Assembly: GCF_963678635.1 (NCBI RefSeq)
Contig: NC_087063.1
Coordinates: 48,991,220-49,055,219, forward strand
DNA: 64,000 nucleotides
Origin: Symsagittifera roscoffensis
Lineage: Eukaryota; Xenacoelomorpha; Acoela; Convolutidae
Direction: 5' to 3'
The notes under the pieces are model-generated. The model saw only the letters and a program-made list of their open reading frames with translations, was not told the DNA's origin and did no database searches. A program made the position numbers and the translations under genes. Below are positions 49,027 through 60,539 of this stretch, in pieces. Numbering within the stretch: the first letter of the stretch is position 1; each line of letters opens with the position of its first letter.

Positions 49027-49984
49027 CCCGGGTTGACGTCCATAGAAGAAAAATGCTTATCATACAGTTTCATATATGAAGTCTATGGAAAAAGTGCTTA
49101 TCACACAATTATCATGTATGAAAATTATAAAATAGTCATTTCGTCATAGAAAAAATAAAATTTCAAAAATCACCAAAAAACGTGTCTGGGTAACTTTAAA
49201 TTGATTTAAATAAGTATATCTATGATAGAGGGCATATTGACAATCAAAAACATAAATTTAATTTCGGTCAGAAAAATGCTTATTATAAAGTTTTCATATA
49301 TGAAAATTGTAAATGTATTTTTTCATAAACAAAAATAAAAAATTGAGGTAAAATTTTTTTAACCCCTTTGTTGGCTGCAAATTTGCATTTGTGCTAAAAT
49401 ATAAATTTTACGAAAAAAAAAATTTGCATGAAAAATTTTACATTTTTGTATTTATAACGTAGTCCAGGATGAGTTTCTCACCCAAAAAACCCAAAAATTA
49501 CATGAAAATAATTTTTTGTAAACACGATTATTATCTTTTGTTTCATTTGCTAAGATAAAAATAAATTTGTAAAAAAAACAGGCCTTTTTTCTCAACCATC
49601 ATAATTTTCAAGCTAAAAATTATGTAGCATATTTAAAAAATTTACTTTTTGGTATATATTTCCATGTGAACTTGAATAACTAAAACCACCAAATGCAGTT
49701 TGTCTGCGTGGTAACTGCCAGTTACACTCTGAGTTTTCTCATGACAAAACATCCTTGGCTAGTGTTTCGGTTGAAACACGAAGTTTAGTAACAAAAATTT
49801 TTTGAATTTTCATTTATGGAAAAAATGCTTATCATACGATTTCATATAGGAAAAAAATTGCTTTTTTCTTATTTTAATTACTCGTATTGAAAAACAGTAT
49901 GATGACAAAAAGTGTATGAAAGAGTATGATAAGCATTTTTTCATATATGAAAATTGTATGATAAGCATTTTTTGTCAACCCGGG
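49027..49984. mobile_element. TIR element A (CCCGGGTTGAC ends)
   Basis: Starts CCCGGGTTGACGTCCATAG, then AAAAATGCTTATCATACA. Ends TGTATGATAAGCATTTTTT, then GTCAACCCGGG. The inverted ends agree over about 45 bases apart from an 11-base insertion in the left one. More copies of the CTTATCATACA...TCATATATGAAA end sequence occur inside, in both orientations, so the element can fold back at several points. No transposase ORF; 958 bp. Confidence 0.75.
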
Positions 49985-50640
49985 CTTTGGACTTTATATG
50001 TCCTGTGAATGAATTTTATACGTCTCACTGACGCTTTAACTTTTGTGCTGTAAAGACGTCGTATTGAAAAACAAACAAAGAACTTCAGTCTCTGAGAAGA
50101 CTGTCAGTTTGACTAATGATATGATTTAAATTTTAATTCGAACTAATTAGATTTGGCAACTTATAATAAGGAATCTAAACTTAGCGAGATACTTATCATA
50201 AGGAGCGGGTGGTGTCCACACAGAGACTGGTCGTCGTTGATGCTGTTTTGCTTGCTAATGACAAAAAATACTTTTATCATTATAATTTCGTTTCATCATT
50301 ATCATAATCCGTTATAATCGATTACTTACGCCTAAACTTGAATGCGGGTAGGTATAAAGTTACGCGTACTAACAAAAATTAGAAGGAAAAATTTAGGCGA
50401 ATTACTAAAACCTTAATCGAAATCGGGAAGAAGGATAGCTGATTACTCTGCAGGCAGTATAGAAGGTCGCAACCACGCAAATCTCTAAAGCGAAACGTAA
50501 CAATTTGACAATTTTGTAACAATAATGTAGCTTTTTTGTTAGTTATTGTAATTTTTTGTACGTTAGCGAGAGGGGACTGGATTGAATGAGCAAAAAGATC
50601 CAGTTAGAAAAAACACAAAACTCAGAAAGAAAACCATAAG
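49985..50640. other. Unannotated spacer
   Basis: No supported gene. A minus-strand segment at 50,180-50,260 has exon-like composition but no clear donor or family. Confidence 0.35.
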
Positions 50641-51660
50641 AACTGAATACTTTTTAAAAAATTTGCTGCAAACTCGGGTCGAGGAGCTCGATTTATGTTG
50701 CAACATTTTTGACAAAAAATTGGTATGTTTCGACTGTCTATGGTAAGTTTTGAGTTTTTCGACCAAGTTTAGGCATGTTTTGACTTTCCTGGCCAAAGTT
50801 TTGATAAGTTTTGACTTTCTTGACTCAAAAAAAAGTTCGATTTTGTTCGACCTAAAAAGTTACAAAAAAAGTGTTTGTTTGACCCCTCATAGACATCTTT
50901 CAACTTTCTCGACCAAAAGCAGGTATGTTTCGACCGTCTTGATTTTCTCGAAAAACTAAAAAAAAACGTTCTCATTTTTTTGTTGGCTGTGGTTGCTCCA
51001 CAACTGTTCAAAAGGCTTGTTTGGTCTCTCTGGTTTAAATTTTTATTTCAAATTTTGGATCTAAAAAATTAAATTTGATTTCGCTTTTCATAAATTTCAA
51101 CATCAATCAAATAGCTCAGATAGCGAGACGCTTTCAATTGCGCCTTGATGAAGTTTTCTCGTTTTTGTTGATATTTCTTTGGTAGAGCCGATTTGTTGAA
51201 ACAGTTCTAAATTTCAAAAAAAATCCACTCGACCTATATTTCGACTCTGCTCGACCTATGATTCGATTGTCCTCGAACTAAGTTTCGATTGTTCTCGATC
51301 TATCTTTATACTATGCTCAACCTATATTTCGACTGTGCTTGATCTTTGTCTGCTTTTTTTTTTACAAATCTGGACTGAAACCGTTGATGAAACTGATATT
51401 TGAAGAATTTTCGATAGAAGTTACTGTTTTTACCGGCCTACGTTTTGACTGCGCTCGACGTATATTTCAACTTTATGGACCAAAATTAGGGATGTTATGT
51501 TTTGAGTTATGTTTTGAATCTCTTGACCAAAATCGGGTATGTTTCGAATGTGTGCTCGGCCTGAAATTGCTTCTCAACTGTGGAATTTCAGTCGCAAAAC
51601 TGCTCTTGCTCGACTTTCAAATTCGAAACATAAGTCCAGAACCGCGAACCGCGCAACAGT
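50640..51660. repeat. Degenerate tandem-repeat domain (GTATGTTTCGAC type)
   Basis: About twenty-five degenerate units of 30-45 bases built on TATGTTTCGACTNTC and TCGACC. The unit core GTATGTTTCGAC is the reverse complement of the GTCGNAACATAC core in the array at 8,125-8,625, so the domains are related and in opposite orientation. The ORF at 51,339-51,836 overlaps the end of the repeats and shows no family. Confidence 0.65.
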
Positions 51661-52957
51661 TACATGTACAGTTACAGTGCTTTAAGTTCAACAGTTCACC
51701 TCTCATTTATTGTAATTCTAGTTTTTTGGCAAAAATATGGTCTCAATTTAGAAAATATAATTTCTTATCCTTGGGTTGGTGCTTTTTTCCAATTTTCGAC
51801 AATCTCCAGGAAAGTTGTGGTCGGACCTTTTTGTAGCATCTAAATGTTATACTTGCCCTGAAATTTTGCTGACAACATTTCACTTGCAATCATCTATCAT
51901 GACTGTTTTTCGGTATTTGCTGTACAGTGATTGGTAGTTCTCTTCTGCAAAATCGCCAGTAGAATAAGAATCAGTCTAGAAGCTATTGAGAAAATACATC
52001 ATGCTGCTTCACCAACTGGAAGTATATGATGCATTTTTAAAGCAATGTTTCTCGTTTTTTTTAAGTCTTGTGATATTCATCGATTCACACCCACTACTAT
52101 CTGAAAAAAAAAAACAGTATGAAAAGAGTTTTATTCGTTCATGTAATCTTCTTTTCTGAGAAACCAATGCAACAGGAGGCAATTGAAGATGTTTTTTGAA
52201 TTTATCTCACAACCAATAGGATCTAAAAAGCGTAGGGGGTGGGACAGGAGCTTTCGGCGTCTGCCTTGCATCAGAGATTTGTCGTCCGATTGTATTTTAA
52301 GACATCCTGTTTTCGCTGACCGACCTCAAGTTATTTAAAGCCGTTACTTGCGAAATACTTTAAGACATAAATGTTCCCTGCAAATCATTGATCATCTAGA
52401 AAATGGTATTGGAATATGGTTTTTTCAGTTTTTTTTCTAGTATTTTTTCAAACATCGAAGTTTTGAATTCGGGTGTGTGGTTTTCTTGTTCTAACATAAA
52501 ATCTTTTACCTTAGTAAGTTTTCTGATTCAATTTAAGCAAATTTACCATGATGATAGTCAGTACCTCAGACTTCTGCCTGAGTGAGCTTACGTCTAGAAA
52601 AAAAGTTCAAACTGCGCAAAAAAAAAATTTCAAAGTCTTTCAGAAAAACTAGTAAATGACTTTATGCTAATTTTTACCAAAACTTTAAATCTCCAATCTA
52701 GTAGAAAGGTCTAGAAGTTCAAATTGGTTGTACCAAGTCAAACTAAACCGAGTGTAAGATAAGTCGACTGAAGTTGTTTCAATAATAGGGCGAGATATAA
52801 TCGGACTAGCAAACATCAAAATCATGATACGTTGTCAAAGTTTTTGTAGTTGTCTCTTGTAGTTGTCTGCAATTTTAGAGCAGAGTTTGGCTACTTTTTT
52901 GTCGGCCATATGGATGTTTCCATTTTTGTGGGTTTTTTCAATATGGTTAAATGAGAC
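51660..52957. other. Unannotated spacer
   Basis: AT-rich sequence without supported genes or clear repeats. Confidence 0.4.
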
Positions 52958-53383
52958 CCCGGGTTGACCTCCATACACCGAAAATGGTTATCATACAATT
53001 CCATACATCAAAAATTTTGCCAAAAAATAAAAGTTCGTTACTTTTGTTATATCAATTGTGAAAAACATCCAAATTCAGGTCGTTTGCTATGTATTGTAAA
53101 TGCAAGACCGTCCAACCTTTGGTGTTTTGAGTAACCAAGGTCTTTGTCACTTGTGTTCGGTTGCAAACACAACCGAAAATTTTTCAGAAACTAAATTTAG
53201 AAAGAAAAAATCAAAATTTTTGGTTTATGGAAAAACACCTATCATACAATTTTCATATATGGAAAAATGTTTATCATAGAGATTTCATACAATGTTCTGT
53301 ACGTATGGCATTGTATGGAATTGTATGACAAGAAGTTCTTCATAAATGGAAATTGTATGATTAGAAGTTTTGGTCAACCCGGG
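52958..53383. mobile_element. TIR element B (CCCGGGTTGACC ends)
   Basis: 426 bp. Left end CCCGGGTTGACCTCCATACA; right end, reverse-complemented, CCCGGGTTGACCAAAACTTC. If the ends are taken as CCGGGTTGACC, the flanks are GACC on both sides (52,955-52,958 and 53,383-53,386), a possible 4-bp target-site duplication. The interior shares the AACCAAGG...TTCGGTTG...AACACAA segment with element C. Confidence 0.7.
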
Positions 53384-54109
53384 ACCCTATCGCAAGCCTA
53401 AAAACTGGGGCAAAATGATAGAAGCATTTATCAGGGCTGCTGAGTTGTTCAACGGTGTAGAATGGTGTGTCGCTTGATTCCGTTTTTTAGGACTGAGTTG
53501 CATTCGGTCAATTGATGCGTTCCACGCAAATTAAACATTAAATAGAGTTTGTGTCCTTTGCGAATGTGAATAAGCTCGATTGAAATTTGTGTTGTTTCCA
53601 GGGTTCCTCCCCACTACCGTTGATGCCTTTTGGCTGCTTGAACATATGTTCTTTCTCAATTGTTCTTAATTTTGATTCTTCCGAAACAAAAACTCCAGGC
53701 TTTTCCACACTCTGGATTAGTTGTTTTACACTGTCAATTGGTATTTATCGTTGTGTATTCAAGACGTGTGTGTATTGAAGTTTACACAAAAAGATCGATG
53801 TGCTTTTGTTATATGCACAGAAATGCGCAGTGCAAAATGATTCGTGCTTAGTAGTTGGTTGCCGATGTCAAAATACTGCTGGTTAGTTTGTGAATACTGT
53901 TGATGTTAAAATAAGTTTGGGGAATCTGCTTAAACTAAGAATTCTTTGAATATTCAAATCATTGGGGGCCAGAATCGTTCAAGTAACCGCTTATAATTTA
54001 TTTGTGGTGGTTTCTTTATAACCTCCTGCAAAAACTGCTAGCCCCGCAAAAACTTTATGCTCTTTTCGCTGTTACTCTCACTTCGTCTTAAATTCAATCG
54101 AACACCATT

Positions 54110-55306
54110 ACGAGGCCAAACTGTGCATTCTCTGCATTGTATGCGGAATCCGCAACAGGCCAAAATCAGATTTGTCGCGGAATCCGCAACATTGTTACTT
54201 TTCTTTGATCTTCTATACTGTTTTGGGTTCCACAAACAAATACCTAAATCATTGTACCAATCAAAATCGCTCGAAAAATTGGCGAATTTGCGGAATCTGC
54301 AACTGTATTTGCGGGATCCAGAACAGTTTGTGTAATTCACAAACAAATGATAAAACCTTTGTATCGTTAAATTGAGCTGTTGCGGAATCCGCAACTGTAA
54401 GTGGAATCCGCAAATTGTAAGTGGAATCCGCATTTTGTTTGCGGATTCCCTTTACATATATTTATATGTGTAGTAGCCTTTAAAATTATACTTTTAAATA
54501 CATGATCTAAATTCACTAAATAGATATTTACTACAATAGAAATTTACTAGAATAAATCAGTGTTTGGGATTAATGGAATCCCAATTACTGACCAGTATTT
54601 GGGATCGATGGAATCCCAAATACTGACCTAATTTGGCGATATGCTGTGTGTTGTGTTTCCATACACTCTCAACCCATTGACTACAATTACTGCATTTATT
54701 CAGCGTTATGCTTCCAAAATCAGTTTTTGGGATTGATACAAACCCAAATACTGACCTAATTTGTCAATATGCTGTGTGTTCCATACACTCTCAACTCATT
54801 GACTCCAAATACTGAATTGTTCGGTGTTGTGTTTCCAAAATACTACAAGATGACATCCACCGATTTCGGTAACCAATGTTTTAAGACTTGTTCATGGATT
54901 CCGCTGACAATGGTTAAGTCTTTGCTTTTAAATTCCGCATTGCTAGAGATAAGAATTCCAGCTCAGCTTTTGATTGTTCATATGCAAGTTCAGTATTGAA
55001 CAAAATTCAGAATCTACTTACAGTTTGCGGAATCCAGTTACATTTGCGGATTCCGCTCACATTTTGCGAAATCCACTTACAGTTGCGGAATCCAGAACAA
55101 CTAGCTATATTTTCTAGTTGCGGAATCCGCAACAAAACAATTATGCCCTCAAAATTTACGTTACAGGTATATGTATGCGGAATCCACTGACATTTTGTTT
55201 CTTGAATCCACTTACTTTTTGGAACATGATTCAAGACTTGTCTCTGGAATCCAGGAACATACAGACACAAAAATGTGCTCCTATCCAGCGCACAGTTTGG
55301 CCTCGT
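54110..55306. mobile_element. TIR element of the ACGAGGCCAA family, long copy
   Basis: 1,197 bp. Begins ACGAGGCCAAACTGTGC; ends GCGCACAGTTTGGCCTCGT, an inverted repeat of about 17-19 bases. The interior holds at least eight copies of TTGCGGAATCCGCAA or close variants. It interrupts the 3.3-kb repeat unit: the uninterrupted counterpart is at about 60,520-60,545. No ORF resembling a transposase. Confidence 0.75.
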
Positions 55307-55645
55307 TATGACGCGTGGACAAAAAAAGCCCACAAATATTCGATCAACTCACGTAACACGTAAAGTAAATCTGGTTAATGGAATTATCAGGTAATGAGAA
55401 ACTAATTTGCAAAAGCTCGTAATAAAGAACTAACTCTATTTGATTATATAAAGATTTCAAAGTTCAATTTAAGATGGATTCTCCTAACTCGGTTGTCTCT
55501 TAAGCAACCCACGAATTCAATTTCTAAAACTAACCGTTTTCTCAAGCTTCTAGAATAGGTTCCCACTTCGATCCGTACCCACATTAACAGTAAGGCTACA
55601 CAAGCAACTAGTTTTAATCTCTCAACTTACAATCGGAACTACCAA

Positions 55646-57532
55646 TTTCTCTCGGTTTTGGTTAATTTTTCTTTCTTCTAGAAGCCGTGTACCAATCCCG
55701 CCACTGGTATGTCCATTTGTACACCGGTAAAAATAAATAATAACCCTCCCATATAAGTCCCGAAATTCACTGCGGCGCATTCCAGGTTCGTCCTGTAAGC
55801 TAAAGGTTCCTTTTAGGTACACCAGTTCTAAATACTAATCTCCCGGTGGCTATCCAGATCACTTCAAGTAAACACTACGTTTAACTGAACCTCAGCTAAA
55901 GCTCGAGTTTAAATGGCAGCAATCCCAAGATTTTTATTTGGTTTATCCCACACATGTTTCTGCCCCCACAAATAAGGAACCCACGAATCCACTTAAGTCC
56001 CTACTCATAGAGGTCCCAACAATCTGACCTTGGATCTTTTCCAGTTTTAATTGCCTAGCCCTTACGGAAAAGCCGTTCCCCCTCTTGGGGTCCGATCAAA
56101 CCAGTAAACAACCCCTCAGAAGCTGATAAATTATCCTGTCCCCTCATATCACTCTGATGAATTAGCTCCCATTCCTTCTGCACATCTGAACCAATAATTT
56201 TGCGACTACTTCGGCCCCACTTTCAAATATCTACTTGTAGTCCATTAGTCAAGCTATGGCTGACCCCAGTAACTACTAAGTCCCATCTGTTAATTCCAAT
56301 ATTCTATAATATTTTATGAAGGACATGACTTTTTCGATTAACTCTTTCCGATCCCGTATCTAAGTTTTTCGTAGTCCCCCACCCATAGCTGAGTTCCGTT
56401 CTCATCTCCCCAGGGCACTCATGGGGAATCAACACTCTCACTAGGTACTTTTTCATGTAATTCCGAGCCATTCCGGGGGTAACAGTTCTAAGGGTCACCT
56501 CGGGGTCACCAGAGGTCAAGCAAATGTCAATGAGTTTAGAGCTGGGTGGGGGTCCCAGCTGCCAAGTTCCATTCATACCCGTCTAATACTCCCGGAGTTA
56601 TCACTTTTCAATGGCTCATTATCACTTTTTCCGGGGATTGGCTATTAACACCGGAAGGACCATTGGAGAGGGTTTGCTTGCCCGACGTCTTTTTCCGGGA
56701 ATTGGGTCTACTACACTATAACGCCATAAAATCAATATGCCCTCGCTCATTAGTTTCAGCAAATTGCCTACTTCTTGTCCATGAAGTTTTTTTCCCCAGT
56801 GCTAATAACACACAATCGGAACTTCGGATTCGGTCCAAACTCAAACGCCATACTTGTCTTACCAATACCTACCAACTCTTCAAGTTTCCGCTTCCAAGGG
56901 TTACCAGGCGTCAAGAAATAGCTTCCGAAAGTCAAAGGGGGGTATGTTTGCACAGGCCATAAAACCGAAAGTAGGGGTCCGAAGAGTCTGGGGTTTCAAA
57001 CTCAAGCTTCCATCATCTAGTGCTTCCATATACTAAAATTGGGGGTCTTTCCTATTGCTATGTACCGAGTCCCAATAGAACCATTTGAGTTTCCAGGAAC
57101 CGTTATTACTCGGCCCCTGGGGGTCCCCCAGGTCGACGGTTTTGAATGCCCGGGTCAAATCATCTGTAGTATCCCTTCTGTGAATTTCACAATGATCCGA
57201 CCAGTGATTCCTAATCCGGGGGGTGGGGTGGGGTTAGCACATTCTATCCCCTCTCCAATTTTCCTCCAAAGACGGGACTAATCCCTCAGATAAGGGGCTA
57301 CTTTGAGCTTAGTGCCTTACTTACTTTTTTGTTTGCTGAGTTGGCTAACCAATCTCACTAGCATACTCTTAACGTTAGTCTTATTGTGTTAGACACAACT
57401 TAATATTCGCATTCGCCATGGACTTTGAAACTTATTTTGATAAGTCACATTACCTCCGAGCTAAGTTGGAAGGGACAGTTACCTAACCCCCTTTTTTTTC
57501 CGGCAAAGTAGATAAGCGTCCTAGATTAAGTG
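55646..57532. repeat. 1,887-bp tandem duplicate, copy 1
   Basis: Copy 1 of a head-to-tail duplication with the junction at ATTAAGTG/TTTCTCTCGG. It differs from copy 2 at about seven positions by eye, including one single-base length difference in a T/C run near 56,792. Confidence 0.92.
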
Positions 57533-59418
57533 TTTCTCTCGGTTTTGGTTAATTTTTCTTTCTTCTAGAAGCCGTGTACCAATCCCGCCACTGGTATGTC
57601 CATTTGTACACCGGTAAAAATAAATAATAACCCTCCCATATAAGTCCCGAAATTCACTGCGGCGCATTCCAGGTTCGTCCTGTAAGCTAAAGGTTCCTTT
57701 TAGGTACACCAGTTCTAAATACTAATCTCCCGGTGGCTATCCAGATCACTTCAAGTAAACACTACGTTTAACTGAACCTCAGCTAAAGCTCGAGTTTAAA
57801 TGGCAGCAATCCCAAGATTTTTATTTGGTTTATCCCACACATGTTTCTGCCCCCACAAATAAGGAACCCACGAATCCGCTTAAGTCCCTACTCATAGAGG
57901 TCCCAACAATCTGACCTTGGATCTTTTCCAGTTTTAATTGCCTAGCCCTTACGGAAAAGCCGTTCCCCCTCTTGGGGTCCGATCAAACCAGTAAACAACC
58001 CCTCAGAAGCTGATAAATTATCCTGTCCCCTCATATCACTCTGATGAATTAGCTCCCATTCCTTCTGCACATCTGAACCAATAATTTTGCGACTACTTCG
58101 GCCCCACTTTCAAATATCTACTTGTAGTCCATTAGTCAAGCTATGGCTGACCCCAGTAACTACTAAGTCCCATCTGTTAATTCCAATATTCTATAATATT
58201 TTATGAAGGACATGACTTTTTCGATTAACTCTTTCCGATCCCGTATCTAAGTTTTTCGTAGTCCCCCACCCATAGCTGAGTTCCGTTCTCATCTCCCCAG
58301 GGCACTCATGGGGAATCAACACTTTCACTAGGTACTTTTTCATGTAATTCCGAGCCATTCCGGGGGTAACAGTTCTAAGGGTCACCTCGGGGTCACCAGA
58401 GGTCAAGCAAATGTCAATGAGTTTAGAGCTGGGTGGGGGTCCCAGCTGCCAAGTTCCATTCATACCCGTCTAATACTCCCGGAGTTATCACTTTTCAATG
58501 GCTCATTATCACTTTTTCCGGGGATTGGCTATTAACACCGGAAGGACCATTGGAGAGGGTTTGCTTGCCCGACGTCTTTTTCCGGGAATTGGGTCTACTA
58601 CACTATAACGCCATAAAATCAATATGCCCTCGCTCATTAGTTTCAGCAAATTGCCTACTTCTTGTCCATGAAGTTTTTTTCCCAGTGCTAATAACACACA
58701 ATCGGAACTTCGGATTCGGTCCAAACTCAAACGCCATACTTGTCTTACCAATACCTACCAACTCTTCAAGTTTCCGCTTCCAAGGGTTACCAGGCGTCAA
58801 GAAATAGCTTCCGAAAGTCAAAGGGGGGTATGTTTGCACAGGCCATAAAACCGAAAGTAGGGGTCCGAAGAGTCTGGGGTTTCAAACTCAAGCTTCCATC
58901 ATCTAGGGCTTCCATATACTAAAATTGGGGGTCTTTCCTATTGCTATGTACGGAGTCCCAATAGAACCATTTGAGTTTCCAGGAACCGTTATTACTCGGC
59001 CCCTGGGGGTCCCCCAGGTCGACGGTTTTGAATGCCCGGGTCAAATCATCTGTAGTATCCCTTCTGTGAATTTCACAATGATCCGACCAGTGATTCCTAA
59101 TCCGGGGGGTGGGGTGGGGTTAGCACATTCTATCCCCTCTCCAATTTTCCTCCAAAGACGGGACTAATCCCTCAGATAAGGGGCTACTTTGAGCTTAGTG
59201 CCCTACTTACTTTTTTGTTTGCTGAGTTGGCTAACCAATCTCACTAGCATACTCTTAACGTTAGTCTTATTGTGTTAGACACAACTTAATATTCGCATTC
59301 GCCATGGACTTTGAAACTTATTTTGATAAGTCACATTACCTCCGAGCTAAGTTGGAAGGGACAGTTACCTAACCCCCTTTTTTTTCCGGCAAAGTAGATA
59401 AGCGTCCTAGATTAAGTG
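57533..59418. repeat. 1,886-bp tandem duplicate, copy 2
   Basis: Copy 2, over 99.5 percent identical to copy 1. After it the sequence continues with the AT-rich linker of the array. Both copies include a near-perfect palindrome, CCTGGGGGTCCCCCAGG, near 57,117 and 59,003. Confidence 0.92.
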
Positions 59419-60539
59419 ATGTGTGAGTGATTTTTTTTTTTTTCAATTTAACTTTAAAAAACCGCTGGTTAGATTGTGAATAATTATTTGATTCTGTATA
59501 AAATTTTACTCGCAAAATTGAACACAAAGTTTTGCTCGGAAAAAAATTGATTTGTACTGCAGTGAATTTCGGGTATGCTGCATTTCTCTCTGCCAAAGTT
59601 TCCAATTGTTGTGTACACGCAGTTGTTTCATTTTAGGCTGTTTTCACGTTATCAAGATCCTTTAAATGTGTTTTTTGTGCCGATAACATGAAAAATGTGG
59701 AGAAATTTTGTGTGCGTGTATGTATCGGAGTTCGCCAAAAATTGTACCAAATTGAAATTTCTCAACCGTAACTCAAATGACAGAAAAAAAAAAATCCAGC
59801 AAACAAACTAGCGCCCTGATTTTTTTTTTTGAAGCAGGTAAAACCCATTTTTAGAGTCTTTCAACGCCCTTTTGAAAACAAAAAAAAATCAAAAAAAATT
59901 GCCACAAAAAAATTGAAAAGCAAAAAAAAATTCGAATTTCTTTTTTTATGATTTTCTTGTCTGTTTTCCTCAAACAATTTGGTCCCATTTAATTATGCTA
60001 ACAGTTTTGTCCACTATATTGTTATGACTGTCCATTTTGCTTAATTTTAGTTTTGCGTCAGATTCTTTCATTACAACTTGCTGAAAAAAAATTACGCTGA
60101 TTAAAACGAAAGCAAGGCCTTTCCACACTCTGGAATAGATGTTTTACGCTGTCAATTGGTATTTAATTCGTTGTGTTTCACGTTAAGTATTTATCATTGT
60201 GTATTCAAGACGTGTGTGTATTGACGCTTACACAAAATTTCGATGTGCTTTTGTTATATGCACAGAAATCGCAGTGCAAAATGATTCGTGCTAATAAATG
60301 GTTGTCGATGTTAAAATACTGCTGGTTGATGTTAAATGTAAGTTTAGGGAATCTGCTTCAATTGAGAATTCCCTGAATATTCAATTCATTGGGGGCCAAG
60401 ATCTTTCAAACAATCGCTTACAGTTTAATTGCGGTGGTTCTTTTATAACCTCCTGTAAAAACTGTTATCCCCGCATAAACCTCATGCTCTTTTATTTGTT
60501 ACTCTCACTTCTTATTAGAGTCAATCGAAGACACGTGAC

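Noticed and set aside
50180-50260. Possible host exon on the minus strand
   Set aside because: Exon-like codon composition after an AG, but no consensus donor, no homology I recognise and no partner exon.
56304-58922. Recurring 60-140-codon ORFs in the tandem duplicates
   Set aside because: They recur because the DNA is duplicated at over 99.5 percent identity; in the diverged third copy the frames are mostly broken. Not listed as genes, though one finding proposes a test.
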